64,000 nt of DNA from Lunularia cruciata (taxonomy: Eukaryota; Streptophyta; Marchantiopsida; Lunulariales; Lunulariaceae), in assembly GCA_948567375.1 (NCBI GenBank), contig OX419762.1:8376001-8440000 (forward strand), in the 5' to 3' direction. This document shows positions 1 to 11,340 of this stretch, piece after piece. A program made the translations under genes and the position numbers. Positions within the stretch are counted from its first letter, which is position 1. Each line of letters begins with the position of its first letter. The notes under the pieces are model-generated. The model worked only from the letters and a program-made list of their open reading frames with translations, ran no database searches and was not told the DNA's origin.

Positions 1-1150
1 TGTGTAGGAGTAACTCTTGAGGAATCCTCTCCCTATGCCAAGAATGACTCTCTATGTGTCAATGGAACATCCTCTCTGCCACTACATGGGACACTACAAA
101 CAAAGGCTTGACCTCATGCTCCTTGGAATTTGTCTCCCTAGCTCCCGAAATCCTCCCTCCAAGTCCCTTGCTCTCTCCTTGCTCAAATACAAATGATGAA
201 GAAGCTCATCAATCCATACAAGAGAAGGAGTGAGTAAGGTGGAATGCTACTGCAAGGGTAATGTAAAAGAAATATCACCTCCTCTCTCTCTCTCTAAGTA
301 ACATCATCTACAAAGCAAATCCTCTTCTTGTGCTTGCAAAAAAATCCCCTAAAGCATATACATAGCTTGATAAAGGAAAAGGATACTTTCATTCATCAAA
401 CTCAAGAAAACATTCAAGTGATTCCAAGGCAATACTCCGAACATAATATCATTTATTCATACTATACATGGTACATGGAGAAAGATAAATAGTGTGTTTC
501 TAAGAAACACGCCTACTAATTGGCTCTCACTCACCCTCCTGATTCTTGTCCTTGGCTCTCTCATCATGAAGATATGTCCCCTCTTGGACTACAGTGTCAC
601 AGTATGCCTCTCCCTCATCTAAGAATCCACTCTCCACGAACACTTGAATGAAGGAAACTAACCCACATATGTAACCTTGTATCTCTGTCCATCTGGCCAA
701 TGAATCTGTTTTAGTAAGAATTCCATCTCTACACTAACTGCTTGGAGCATGAGTTCTGGCCAATCATAATCCTCCCCTGCTTGCTGCAAGTGTATCCCTA
801 ACCACTCTACCTTCCACTTCACCATAAGTGCAAGATACCGTGCACCACCTTTGGCTGGTATGTAAGGACGAGGAGAGAATCAATTTGAAAAATGGCCTAC
901 ATCCAAGGTTAATGCACTATTGTGGCAAGTACCTTCTTGTTGTGTGATTGCACCCAAGAAACCAATCTTGCACAAGAGAGTAAGGGACAAACCTCCTCCT
1001 TCCACTCCCAAGTAGTAATGCAAAAGCAACTCAAATCATCTCAAGAGTTAAAGTGAATGACCTACAACTCACTATATCAGCATGTGTAGTGGCATCCCAT
1101 GTCCTCACACACTCAATACATGAATGAATCTACATGCAAAACATAAGCAA
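1..1150 (-). repeat. Diverged inverted copy of an unknown coding repeat
   Basis: Read on the minus strand, this stretch aligns by eye with the plus strand at about 25,400-26,570, so the two lie in inverted orientation 25 kb apart. Shared blocks include the area at 480-640 matching 25,910-26,090 and that at 900-1,130 matching 25,420-25,660. Both copies carry the same fossil reading frame, with peptides such as LALMVKWKVEW and AGEDYDWPELMLQ here (about 720-830). Stops and frameshifts break the frame in both. I do not recognise the protein. The 5' part of this copy lies outside the window. It is probably part of a transposable element, because its partner sits in a nest of other elements. Confidence 0.7.
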
Positions 1151-1189
1151 AAGAAAATGAAACATGTTAATCATACCAAAAGTAAACAA

Positions 1190-1420
1190 ACATGCTAAAC
1201 ACAACACTAAACAGATTTTGGCCTGGTTTTGTGAGGATTTTGCAAGAGTTTCATGAAACCTTACATCACAAGTTTGGGTTTTGCTAGTGTTTTGCTAAGG
1301 AGTCATGTTGGTAGGGTTGGGGGTTTCACATAAGGTATAGGGTTTTGCTAGGGTTTGCAAAAGTGTTGGGGTTTTACTAGGGTTGCATTGTGGGATTAAG
1401 GTTTTGCTAGGCATTTGTGC
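1190..1420. repeat. Imperfect short repeats of a 'ttttgctagggttt' type
   Basis: The words ggttttgctaggg, gggttttactaggg and ggtttttgctaaag recur irregularly over about 230 nt. This is low-complexity sequence without an open frame and looks like decayed simple repeat. Confidence 0.5.
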
Positions 1421-2880
1421 CACATTTAGGTTTTGCTAAAGTGGTGGCTTGATTTCAGGATATTTTTAGGATGTTGGCAAGGCTTTGCAAAAATTAGGAA
1501 GTTGAGTTTCCATGTTCTCCAGAAATCCAAGGTGTCGGCAAGGTGTTTGAAAAAATCAGGAAGGTATAGTCCATAGAATGAGTGTAGGAATAGAATGGAT
1601 CAGATTTTGATATGGTCTGGGGATATAGGATTCAAGCATGATCAAATTTGGATTTTTTTGTGAATTGAGTACTTACATGGGGGCATGGATAATGCAAGCC
1701 AAATGCAGCTTTCAATCCCATTGAATCCAATTCTTTGATAGACTCCACTGATCATTGAATTTGAGTTTGATTTAGCCAAGCACACTTGATGAAATTCATG
1801 TTATCAGCCATTGAACCAAGGTCACTGATCAGCCATCTACGCTCTTTGAAATCCTCCATGTTTGACATGTCCCATAGTTTTTGATAGATTGTTGCAATCT
1901 CCATTTGGTATTGAAAGAAAATGGGTTTCAAGTTGCTTCTCTCTTCTTAGGCTCACATATTTGAGTGAGTCTATATCCCTCTCATGTGATTTGTATCCCT
2001 CTCTTGTAGTGATGTCCTCCAAAACCTCCTTTCCCAAAAACCTTCCAAAACCTCTCTTTCATGAAAACTATCAAAACCTTTCTCCCTCCAAAAACTATTG
2101 AATGCTAAATCCCAACAAACCCTATCTCTGTTGTCTCTAAAACCTGTTCTTGCTCATCAAATGCACTTCTCTCTCTCTTTGCATTCCTTATTGTTCCCTA
2201 CAACCAAAAGACAAGACTAGAAGAAGAGGTCATAGTCCCTCCAAAAGCCTCTCTCCTCTCAATTCCTATCTTGTCCTCTACCCCTTGAAACCTTTTCTCT
2301 CTCCTCTTTAGCCTCTCAAATCACCTCTTCCACTCTATCTCCCAAAAGCATCTCTATTTTTTCTTGCTCTCTACAACCTTACCTTGTCGTTATAGGTTGG
2401 GAATTCAAATCCAGCACTTGTTACTTCAGAAATTTGAATTCTACCATATCATTATCGTCTCCTCTTGCTCTCTTTGACCTTTTTTTCCTCTTTTCAAAAA
2501 TCACCCTCATTATTAGCTTTAGTTTCTCATTATTGACTTTAGTTGATAAGCTCTAGATCTCCATTTCTAGGACAAAATGAAACAAGGAACACTCTTTAAA
2601 TCTTTGCAAAATCTTTGACATTAAAAATTGGAAATGACTGAATAGAAAGTCATTTTGACTATGATTGTTCACTCTTCACGCTTCACTTAATACAATGATG
2701 ATGCACTTCTACCCAATGATACATTTCCATCTCATGTAAACACCCTTTAACTTCTTCCATTTCCATGTTCAATACACTGTACCATGCTTCCATGGAGATA
2801 ATCCAATATTTTATTAACAGTATGTTACAAATTGCTATTGTTATCCAAGGTTCAAAGACCTAGAAGTCTGTTTTAAGCTA
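1421..2880. other. No gene recognised
   Basis: This stretch is AT-rich and becomes pyrimidine-rich (ctct, ccaaaa) from about 1,900 to 2,560. The two short open frames near 1,840-2,100 overlap on opposite strands and show no coding motif. I see nothing that can be supported as a gene or RNA. Confidence 0.5.
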
Positions 2881-2884
2881 GACA

Positions 2885-4235
2885 TGTATTCAATATAGCT
2901 TCTCTTCTCTCTTCTCTACTTTGGCTAGCCCAAACAAGGAACTCCAATATTACATCTACCTCTGTTACCTATTCTCTAGTTGATTCATTTCCTTCTTCCC
3001 ACATATCTCTTCTATCAATAAGAAAATTATGTAAAATGATACAAGGACTTATCCACCTTAGTAGATATCTACTTTCCTCAAGTTTACTTTTCAATTAGTT
3101 CTTGCAATGAATACCATATGCTCATTAAATTCCTATACAATGCTCATTGACTACCTTGGTATGTGCTAAACATTTATTGAAATCTACTCTATCTTGGGAG
3201 CACTGCACTTTAAAAAAAGGTACCAAGTGACATAGGGAGTATGACCCAAATCACCTAACAAGTATTGGTAATGTTGAGTGAGTTGTTGGCTCCTCAATGG
3301 TTCAAATCTCTCCACAAAGGAGATTTTTGAAGATAGGTCATATCATGACAAGAACAATGCACACAAATTAACTCATGAACATGACCTCAACCATACAAAA
3401 GTATCCAAAAGGTGAAATTAAAAATTAGTAGAAATTACAATAGCTATGATTTTTGAAACAAGAACTTGCCACCCAAGAATTTTATAGTCCATCTCATATC
3501 ATATCATCACATACCCCTTGTCCATTGATTGAATAATACCCTTCCTACTAAAGTAAGTTCTCCATATATATTTGGTTGTTGTGCTATGGGGAATTAAGTC
3601 CCCTGACTAGTCCCACGCACTTTGGAAATCCTTTCATAGAAAAAACTTTTGAAATTCTCTCTCTTCCCTCTATATCTGGCCATATCACCTCCTTAACCAT
3701 ATTGGATAAAATGGCAATGATTACTATCTCATTGAAATTTTCCATGGATCCTAAAATGATACCACAAATTCATTCCCCTTGCAATACATGTTCCATTCCC
3801 ATTTTTACCAAATCTATTGAGCGCTATTGCAAGTTGAATTAAATTCAGAATCCATTTCCTTCCCATCTCACACCCTTGAAACACATATGATCTTAGATGA
3901 GTTCCAACAACATATAAAATTAATATATATCCATCCTCATCAATTTTTTAAATTGCCATGGTTCTAGATTGATGAACACTTGTGAGACAAACTTCTTGCC
4001 CTATTCTTGTCCACAATGGGCCAACTATCTAACAAATACCTTGTAGAGTAAGCAAAGTCCTACCACCATAATAAGCATTTTCCAACACTTCTAATGGGAA
4101 CATCTAAGTCCCATTCTTGCTCATCTATATTCTTGAGCTCTTCCCATGATTCATCACTACCCATGTCTAACTCCATATCACACTCACTATAACAATATGG
4201 AGTTTACAAATGAGTTAGTCAAGACTAAAAAAGTA
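2885..4235 (-). pseudogene. PIF/Harbinger-type transposase, decayed
   Basis: Read on the minus strand, the pieces follow the order of a PIF/Harbinger DDE transposase. About 4,190-4,100 holds an acidic N-terminal stretch (ESWEELKNIDEQEWDLD). About 3,850-3,790 holds a LIQLAIALNRFGKNGNG block, the usual start of the family core. About 3,660-3,560 holds VIWPDI, then GFPKCVGLV and a YFSRKG-like block, the region of the first catalytic Asp. About 3,545-3,515 holds GYYSINGQGVCDD. About 3,260-3,230 holds YLLGDLGHTPYVTWY, matching the family 'LLGDsGY' motif with the second Asp. About 3,050-3,000 holds RWISPCIILHNFLID, the 'a.vLHN' motif. Many stops and frameshifts separate these blocks, so no active protein is expected. 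A second, shorter copy lies at 24,590-25,420 on the plus strand. Family motifs are from general knowledge; the assignment rests on their order. Confidence 0.75.
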
Positions 4236-4673
4236 GCAAAGAATTAGCCAAGAATTATTAGAATATTCTAGAAGCATCTAGGAAGCTATTTGGTACCTTC
4301 CAAGTATCAAGTAAAATCCATGCCAAGTGATGACTTCTAAAAGGAAGTTTCTCATGAAACTTTTTGGTTACTAAGCTTACATGCCAAGTAGGTGGCTTCT
4401 AGAAGGAAACTTCTTAGGAAGTTTCCCAACTAACTTAGCTTGCATGCCAAATAGGCAACTCCTAGAAGGAAGCTTCTTGAGAAGCTTCACTATTAACTTG
4501 ATTTGCACTCAAAGAAGATTGCTTTTAGAAAGCTTTTTCAGAGCCTTATATGTTCCCTATAAATACCAAGGCCCAAGCTCATACTAGGCATTCATAATTT
4601 TCCTCATTCAAGAGTCTTAATGTGATCTTTCACTTTGATATTCCATTCTTCTATTTCTCTCTTTTGTCTTTTA
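4211..4673 (+). repeat. 5' LTR with heat-shock-element-like arrays
   Basis: The segment is an LTR because it holds a promoter-like layout and is followed at once by a primer-binding site. Its U3-like part (4,265-4,530) contains repeated GAA..TTC and TTC..GAA words spaced by two bases (such as TTCTAGAA and GAAGTTTC), a TATA box at 4,558 and a leader. The same order appears on the minus strand at 63,640-64,000, showing that this is a repeat family. The left edge is uncertain: it abuts the Harbinger pseudogene near 4,210-4,235. Confidence 0.65.
4558..4565 (+). promoter_or_regulatory. TATA box of the LTR
   Basis: The word tataaata in the context ccctataaataccaagg lies just downstream of the GAA/TTC array. 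The other copy of the family keeps the same box and context (63,741-63,748, minus strand), which supports function as the LTR core promoter. Confidence 0.6.
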
Positions 4674-4675
4674 TG

Positions 4676-4687
4676 TTGGTATCAAAG
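4676..4687 (+). other. Primer-binding site, initiator-Met tRNA type
   Basis: The sequence ttggtatcaaag matches the common plant retrotransposon primer-binding site tggtatcagagc (complement of the 3' end of tRNA-iMet) with one change. It lies directly after the LTR, which fixes the LTR 3' edge at about 4,673. Confidence 0.6.
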
Positions 4688-4688
4688 A

Positions 4689-4841
4689 ATGAATGGGATG
4701 GATGGAATTAATGGACCACTTAACCAATTTTTGCCAAACCATTGGGATTTTTTTGCCATGTACTACCAAGCATCATTTCACATAGTTCATCATCTCACGC
4801 TATGGGCAAAATTTTCTAAATGCAATCACCTTCTCCAATGA
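4689..4841 (+). pseudogene. Possible gag start after the primer-binding site
   Basis: A 50-codon frame opens with an ATG two bases after the primer-binding site. Its start (MNGMDGINGPLNQFLP...WDFFAMYY) faintly resembles the start of copia-type gag proteins ('nyd.Wa..m'). No further gag motif follows. The sequence to 5,640 shows no clear gag, so this is a low-confidence remnant. Confidence 0.3.
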
Positions 4842-5640
4842 TCCTTTGGTATTTTTTATTGTAACTTATGGAGAGTGGTGTATCTGTTGCATCTACGTGT
4901 TAACTTAGATAAATTATGGGTAGTTTGCTAGAGTAGTATCCATTGTGACAATACTTCAAGTTATCATTCCCATGTAGCAACAAATCAATCACCTTACTCA
5001 ATTGTTGGAGGAATGAGATCATCAACAACAAGAGAATGTAGAGAAAGCACCATTTTGAGAAGGCAAAGATCAAATATGATTTCTAAAGCCCAAGGTATTT
5101 GAAGGAAAAAACCTCTTGGGTGTAGTGGAGAAATGTGTGTTTGATTGTGAATGTTAATTTTGAAGTTATAAATCTTCAAGATGAACGGAGATAGATTCTC
5201 TTGGCTTCAACCCAGTTGGATAGAGTTGCAAAACTATAGTGGTGATTTTGAGTGGAGAGAGCTGAGTGGTAATTTTTTATGCCAATATAGATATGGGAAG
5301 AATTCAAGAGCATAATAATTGGGTGATTCTAAGCTGTAAATGCCACACAAGCCGCATGAGATAGATTGGAAAAATTGAAGCAAATTGGTTCTATAAGAAG
5401 CTACGTCACTCAATTCCATAATAAGTTGCTTTTATTATTGACAAATTGGGCATCCCATTATTGAATGTTCACTCAAGAATGGATGACCCTAACAAATTGC
5501 CCAAATGGAGTTTGTGTAACATGATGATAAGTGAAAAAATAAATCCCTATAGGTGAAATTGAGCCACTACTAGGAACTTGATTAGTTCCAACTGGATTGA
5601 AGGCTTAACCTATGCAAGTTTGCTTCACTTGCAAGGTAGA
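4842..5640 (+). other. Interior of a decayed element, nothing recognised
   Basis: The short frames here (minus strand at 4,994-5,179 and 5,234-5,419) carry no motif. By position this would be the gag part between the primer-binding site and the protease at 5,650, but I could not confirm it. The protease downstream may belong to a different element. Confidence 0.4.
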
Positions 5641-5649
5641 ATATCTAAT

Positions 5650-5915
5650 CATAGTTGTAGAATTTGGGTTGATTCTTGAAGTTCAAAGAATTGCATGCCC
5701 ATACAATTAGCAAAAGAATTAAGTATTCCTATCAAACCAATAATTGGAAGTAGATTGATGATGGTAAATGGTAGAAAAGGTTTTGCATTCACTACTTCAC
5801 ATCTTGATATATTCAAGATTAGGAAAGAGTATTTGGAATATATGAGGTTTGTAGTGGCACCTCTACACTATGATGTTATTCTAGGTTTTCCTTTGCTTGA
5901 ATCTCTATGACAACC
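5650..5915 (+). pseudogene. Gypsy aspartic protease, active site broken
   Basis: The frame reads WVDS*SSKN just before QLAKELSIPIKP, where a retroelement protease would have (L/V)DSGSS. The glycine codon (GGA) has become TGA, so the active-site loop is interrupted. The following stretch to 5,910 keeps the family's second half (HLDIFKIRKEY, then APLHYDVILGFPLL, the 'iLG..wL' motif). It is the first recognisable piece of the chromovirus whose reverse transcriptase resumes at about 7,245. Confidence 0.7.
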
Positions 5916-6049
5916 CAACAAGTATCATGTTTACAATAATCAATAAGTTATGACTTTTTCCATAGAGATATCAGTCAAAAATGGTCAAACACAAAGCAAA
6001 GGTAACAATTAGTTCTTCTTGGTTGTGACTTTAGTCTCTTGGGTAGAAA

Positions 6050-7240
6050 CCACACCAAAAAGAGAGTAACAAGTGCTCAATTTGTAATCTTGTCCAAAAA
6101 AATTAACAACATCCATAATCACAATTCATCAAATCATTTCTAAATTGATACTAATTGTGATGATTTAGTTCTCCCAAAGAAGGCTACTTCACTGTGAAGT
6201 GACCTCACCTTCGAATTATGTTCCACCCCTCCACTGAAGGCACAACTTCTTGAGTCAAAATTGCTTTGCATCAATCCAACATTGTGATCACAAATGCAAA
6301 ATAATACCAACACTATGATTCCTTGTAGATTTGTCAAGGCATTGCCACGACTGCACTCCACTCATGATTAACACAAAAATGGAATTAGAGTTGTAAAATC
6401 CAATATCTTATACACTCAAACTATAGTTCAAACTTCTCCAACTACTCACAAACACACATACAAGATTGATATACTCAAAATTAAGCTAAAATAACAAGCA
6501 TTGAGTTATAACACTTTGGTTTACTCAACTCAAAAATATGAACACTTCCTTTAAATAGGCAAATCACTTAATAGTTATCTAAACTGCCTAAACCACTTCA
6601 ACTTCTACTTACCAATCTTCAGAATCCAAAGTGTTATTCTAACACTTCATATCTATCTCTTTAGATCTGAATTAGTTACTCCTAATCCAATCCAACTTCT
6701 ATCTTTACTTCATTTTCTACACCCCATATTCCAACAAGGGCCTCTTGCACTTTGGATTCATCCACTATATCTATATCTTCATCTACTTCTCTCATATTTT
6801 TAGTTTGGGCTGAGACTAAAGGAAGTAAGTGTCTTATCTATCTTCTCCTTCTCTACCATAACTTCCTCAATTAACTCAAGTAACTCACCCAAAGTCCCTT
6901 GCATCCAATGTGTGACTACCTTGGATTGAGTCACCTTCAACCTAAGACTAAGTATCTTCTAAACCAAAGTAACTTCAATTTCAAGCTACTCAACTACTTC
7001 ATACATCTACTTTAGAAACTTCTAATGCTTGTAACTTTGGCTACAAACTTCCAAACTTTACAATTGATTGGCATAAAGACATATCCATCAAAATGTGGCG
7101 CATACAATTTGGACATGTGATCACCAAGATACAAGCCCCAAAGTAATACTCACCTCACAACTTCTATTCCAATGCAAAGTATCCTTAGCAGATCTAATTC
7201 AGCAGATCTAATCCCTTCTTTAGAACAATCTATTAGCTCA
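6050..7240 (-). mobile_element. Probable insertion inside the gypsy element
   Basis: Between the protease and the reverse transcriptase there are about 1.2 kb that do not continue the polyprotein. On the minus strand a TATA-like word (cctatttaaagg, about 6,550-6,562) is followed by a leader and by a word like ttggtattattt (about 6,310), which could be a worn primer-binding site. This suggests a solo LTR or truncated element on the minus strand. The edges and the family are not resolved. The 73-codon minus frame at 6,140-6,361 has no known motif. Confidence 0.35.
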
Positions 7241-7244
7241 ACAA

Positions 7245-8500
7245 CCTTCATGCCTCAAGGTTCTATTTATTGGCTCTCACCAAAGCGCTTCAAATAACAT
7301 TGATAGGGTTATTGGACAAGGATTTCATACAACATAGTACATCTCCTTAGGAAGCACCGGTACTATTTGTTCCAAATAAGGATGGAGTACTTCATTTTTG
7401 TATTGATTATTATAGCCTCAATAAAAAATTAATGAATAATTGATGACTTGTTAGATCAATTGAGTGGAACATAATACTTCTCCAAGTTGATCTCCAAAGC
7501 AGCTATTGGCAAATTTCATTGATGGAGAGGATGTGCAAAAGATTACCTTTTGCACAAGGTATGGGTATTTTGAATAGAGAGTTCTACCTTTTAGGCTCAC
7601 TAATACTCCAATAGTCTTCATGGATTAGACGCATTGGGTGTTGGATAAGCTATTGGATTGATACATGGTGAGGTGTTCTTGGATGATATTTTAATCTTTA
7701 GCAAGACAAGGGCTAAAAACACAAATCACATGCAAGAAGTCCTAAGATGACTACATCAATGGGAGTTTAACTATGAGAAGTCAAAGTGTGCCTTTTGGTA
7801 GAAGGAAGTTACCTTCTCAGGTCATAAGATTTCATCATAGGGGATCAAGATGGAAGAGGAGAAAATCAAGGGCATTACTAATTGGCTTACTCCATAGGAT
7901 ACCACAAAAGTGTGGGTATTTAATGTATTGGTAAGTTTATACCGATGATTCATCCACTACTATGCTCATGTGACCACACCATTGACCAATCTCTTGGAGA
8001 AGATCTCAAGCTTTTAGAGGACCACAAAGCACAAAGAAGCTTCAAAAAGCTAAAACATATGGTTTCTTCAAGACCCATTCTCCAACTATATGATCCTAAA
8101 CTATCTTGTGTGGTTGACTTTGATGCTTCTAACTTTGTTATTGGAGCTATGTTGCAACTAGAATTTCTAGATGGGTTACATCCCATTACCTTTATGTCTC
8201 ACCAACTGATTACCACATAAAGGAATTATTCTACTTGAGATCAAGAAGAACTAGCAATGATATATGCCACCAAGGTATGGAGACATTATCTCTTGGAGAA
8301 ACAAGTGATGATGCAAAATGATCACAAGCCCTTGTTGTAGATATTACATCTTGAGCACATGGATACATCATCAATGGGAGAAAAAATTACAATTATTTGA
8401 TATCAAACTTGAGTACAAACTTGGTAGGTTCATGTCATCCCCAATACCCTATAAAAATGACCTGATTTGGAGGCTCTTCCTCTCATCACAACGGCAATAA
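7245..8500 (+). pseudogene. Gypsy (chromovirus) reverse transcriptase and RNase H, decayed
   Basis: In order: an APVLFVPNKDG block at about 7,345; FCIDYYSLNKK at about 7,395; then after frame changes FLDDILIFSKT (about 7,678), the catalytic 'LDD' box; a thumb region with SGHKIS; and an RNase H part with FDASNFVIGAML (about 8,120) and FMSHQL. Many stops (mostly TGA and TAG) and several frameshifts break it. In the family this enzyme copies element RNA into DNA. Here it is dead. Confidence 0.8.
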
Positions 8501-9165
8501 TGATAGTGTCAATTGTCTCAAAAGTCCAAATTGAGCTTAAGACCGCTTTACAACAAGACCCTTTCTTTCACATGGAACAAGTAGATCTTGCAACATGTGA
8601 TGAGGAATACAACACCTTCTCCTTCAAGGAAGGCCTTCTATTTTGTGAAAATTGGATCTATATTCCAACCAAGGGTGATCTATGACTTGTTTGCCTTCAA
8701 GAAGCCAATGCCTTACCAATCATTGGTCATATGGTTGTGGACAAGACCTTGGGTACTCTAAAATGCCAATGATGGTAGCCCAACATAGCACAAGATGTTC
8801 AAGAGTTGTCTGATCTTGTAAGAGCTTCCAATGCAATAAGGCAAACAACTAGAAACCGAGTGGGCTTCTTCAACCACTTCCCATCTCATTTGCTTGATGG
8901 GAACATGTGAGCTTAGATCTCTTCACATCCTTGCCTAAGATAAAGCAAGGTCAAATAACAATTGTAGTGTTTGTGGGTAAACTTAGTAAACAAATTCATT
9001 TGGCACCAACCTTTGATATAGTAGATGCTCCTACATTGGCCCAAATCTACTTCAACAATGTCTTCAAGCATCATAGAATGCCTCATGTACTCATATCCAA
9101 TCGTGATCCTCAATTCACCAGAAAATTTTAGCAAACACTCTTCCAAATATTGGCACCAAGCTTGC
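8467..9165 (+). pseudogene. Gypsy integrase N-terminal and core, decayed
   Basis: The frame around 8,907-9,131 reads SLDLFTSLPK, VVFVGKLSKQIHLAP and HVLISNRDPQFTRKF, the integrase core with its first two catalytic acids (D in 'LDLF', D in 'SNRDPQF'). At about 9,150-9,170 the sequence jumps from 'GTKLALST' straight to 'VELAYNNSKHAS'. In an intact chromovirus about 40 residues lie between, including 'HPQTDGQTER' with the catalytic Glu. The deletion therefore removes the third catalytic residue. Confidence 0.75.
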
Positions 9166-9166
9166 T

Positions 9167-9859
9167 TTGTCCACTACTGTTGAGCTTGCCTACAATAATT
9201 CCAAACATGCAAGCAATGAATTCTTTCCCTTGTTCCTTCATTTTGGCCAAGACCTACTTGTTTTAGATTCTCTTCTTGCTCCTCCTACATCTCATGTCCC
9301 TCATATTTCCAAGTTCTTGACCACAATATCCCAGTCCCCACAACAAGCCAAATCTTATCTCCTTATTGCTCAAAATCATCAGAAACAATATGAAGACCAA
9401 CATCATTATGATCTCATCTTTCAACTCCATGATGAGGTCATGATTTCTTCTAGTAACCTATTCCTCCTACTTGATACCCAAGTCTATAAACTTATTCCTA
9501 ATTGGATAGATCCATTTGATGTCACTCAAATCATTTCTCTTGTTGATTATCGACTTGTCTTGCCTTGTCATATGAAAATCCACCTTGTCATTCATATTTA
9601 TAAGTTCAAACCATTTTTCTCTAATCCATATTCCTTTCCTTATTGTATCCAACCTCCTCCTCCTCCCATCCATATCAACAATCATGAGAAGTATGAAGTC
9701 AATCATATCCTTGCACAATACTACATTCAACATGGCCGCCAACAAAATATTGAGTATAAAGTCCTTTGGAAAGGGTATCCCTTTCATGATGTCACTTGGG
9801 AACTTCTTTCTCATTTCCAAAATGCACAAACAGCTATGGCTATTAGATCTCCACAATGA
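9167..9859 (+). pseudogene. Gypsy integrase C-terminal part with chromodomain
   Basis: A 230-codon open frame. Residues 1-70 continue the integrase core (VELAYNNSKHAS...), the middle is the GP[Y/F]-like region (IDPFDVTQI, CHMKIHLVIHIYKFKPF), and residues about 175-225 form a chromodomain (YEVNHILA, IEYKVLWKGYPFHDVTWE). The chromodomain marks the element as a chromovirus of Ty3/gypsy; such domains steer integration into chromatin. This is the longest intact stretch of the element and ends with a TGA at its natural C-terminus. Confidence 0.8.
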
Positions 9860-10019
9860 TTGTACATTATGAGTTACCTTTGTATCCATCTTGGCCATTG
9901 TACAATTGACTATTTTGTAACTTCTATGGACCTCTAGCTATTTAAGTCATGCATACAAATAGTTTTGTGTGTAGTCCAAGGTAAGGTGAATAAAGTGAAA
10001 CATTTATTGCTCTCCATTG
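9860..10019 (+). other. 3' flank of the chromovirus, possible LTR part
   Basis: Directly after the polyprotein stop come a TATA-like word (ctatttaagtcatgc, about 9,938) and aataaag. It may be the start of a 3' LTR, but no second copy is present to prove it. Confidence 0.3.
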
Positions 10020-10925
10020 CTACTTTAATTTTTGTTTGGAGTGTTCAATCTTTGTGTTTGATTAATCTTTGCATTAATGCTTACTATGTACCTTTGCTTT
10101 TTGATCCTTGGTGCAAGTAGCAATTCCAAGAAGACAATACCTTCATAGGATTTAGTCAATGTTGTAGTATTGACCGGAATCATACTTTGAATATGTGAGG
10201 GTTTACACCTATAGTGAAGTTGGAACACGGGTGAAGTGTGTGCCTTTGAAGGAAAGGGTGGAAGTAGTCTTTGCATTGAGACTTGAGTACACCTTTGTAT
10301 CATTTTCACCTTTTGGATGGGTAGGATGTAAACCTTTGGAATAACTTTGTAGGAAATTAAGGCCTTATACTAATACCCTACTATCAAGCTCTGATTTACA
10401 TATTCTATATGATGGTGATTTCTTTGTGTTTTTTTCCATGCATCTTTTTGGCATCATTGTCTTCTTCTAAGAGTAGTATATGACCAAGAGGCTAAGCAAG
10501 CAACAATAAAGAACTGCATAATGATATTTTCCTTGAATCTATCCATTATTGAATCATATACTCATAGGAATGACTTATTTCTGACTAGAATGCTACAATT
10601 TAGTGTTTGTTAGTTTGTAACACAAGGAATAAAAAAATGCATGTCAAGAATAATGGATTCTTACTATATATGATTTGAGATCACCACATCAATTAGTAGA
10701 CTTATTTAGATGAAAATATTTTTTATTTATCTATTTATATATAGAGAGAGTAAAAAACCATTGTGTTAAGTATGGGACCTATATCATTTAAAATATGAAG
10801 TGATCAAGGAATAATGAAGAACTTGATTTGTTCTTTAGTAATAGTTTCATACCTTTAATCATAACTCAATCTTTAGAACTTATTTTTTGTGAACTAAGTT
10901 TAATAAGCTAAGAAAATAAAGTATG
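10020..10925 (+). repeat. Dispersed AT-rich repeat, second copy inverted at 36.3-36.99 kb
   Basis: The stretch aligns with the minus strand of about 36,280-36,990: for example 'aatatgtgagggttta', 'aaacctttggaata', 'tctgatttacatattctata', and the block near 10,690-10,740. Its right part (10,610-10,925) is also found at 53,095-53,400 (plus). No coding frame is visible. The family is not known to me; its right part could be a MITE-like module. Confidence 0.6.
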
Positions 10926-11050
10926 GCAGCTTTTGTCTAATGTTTAACTATTATATTGAGATTATTATTCAAAGAGTTTACTAGATGTTATATTGAGATA
11001 ACAAATGATGACAAAAAAGTGGTATAATGGCAAGAAATAGGTCATTCCCC
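10926..11050. other. AT-rich spacer
   Basis: Nothing beyond AT-rich sequence is visible. Confidence 0.4.
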
Positions 11051-11109
11051 TCAAGGGTATGTGTCAAAATTGGCTAGATTTGGAAAGAAGTGTCACAATT
11101 GCTAGTTCA

Positions 11110-11340
11110 TTTACTGTTATCGAGTTAGTAGATGCTAAGGAGTTAATAAAATCAGCTACATATAGAAAAAAAGGTAGAAATGCATGTCCTAACAATATTA
11201 AGAATATTCAAGAAGCATCTAGGAAGCTTCATGGTAAAATATCCTAGAAGCATCTAAGAAGCTTTGTAGTGAGAAGCTTTTAGTAACCTTTTAAGGATTG
11301 AGTAACTTGTATTCCAAGTTGATGACTAGCTTAGCTCTAA
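11110..11340 (+). repeat. LTR fragment with GAA/TTC motifs
   Basis: The words 'gagttagtag', 'tcagctacatatag' and 'agaagcatctaggaagcttcatgg' recur at 45,180-45,345. They resemble the U3-like part of the LTR at 4,211. Repeated aagctt and gaag..cttc words form heat-shock-element-like clusters at 11,205-11,285. No TATA box or primer-binding site follows, so this is a truncated copy. Confidence 0.5.

Noticed and set aside
4361-4530. CRISPR-like or satellite array of the 'gcttctagaagg' words
   Set aside because: Spacing and sequence are irregular, there are no unique spacers, and the block lies in an LTR promoter shared with the 63.7 kb copy.
9467-9898. 143-codon minus-strand frame
   Set aside because: It is antisense to the well-supported integrase-chromodomain frame and carries no motif of its own.
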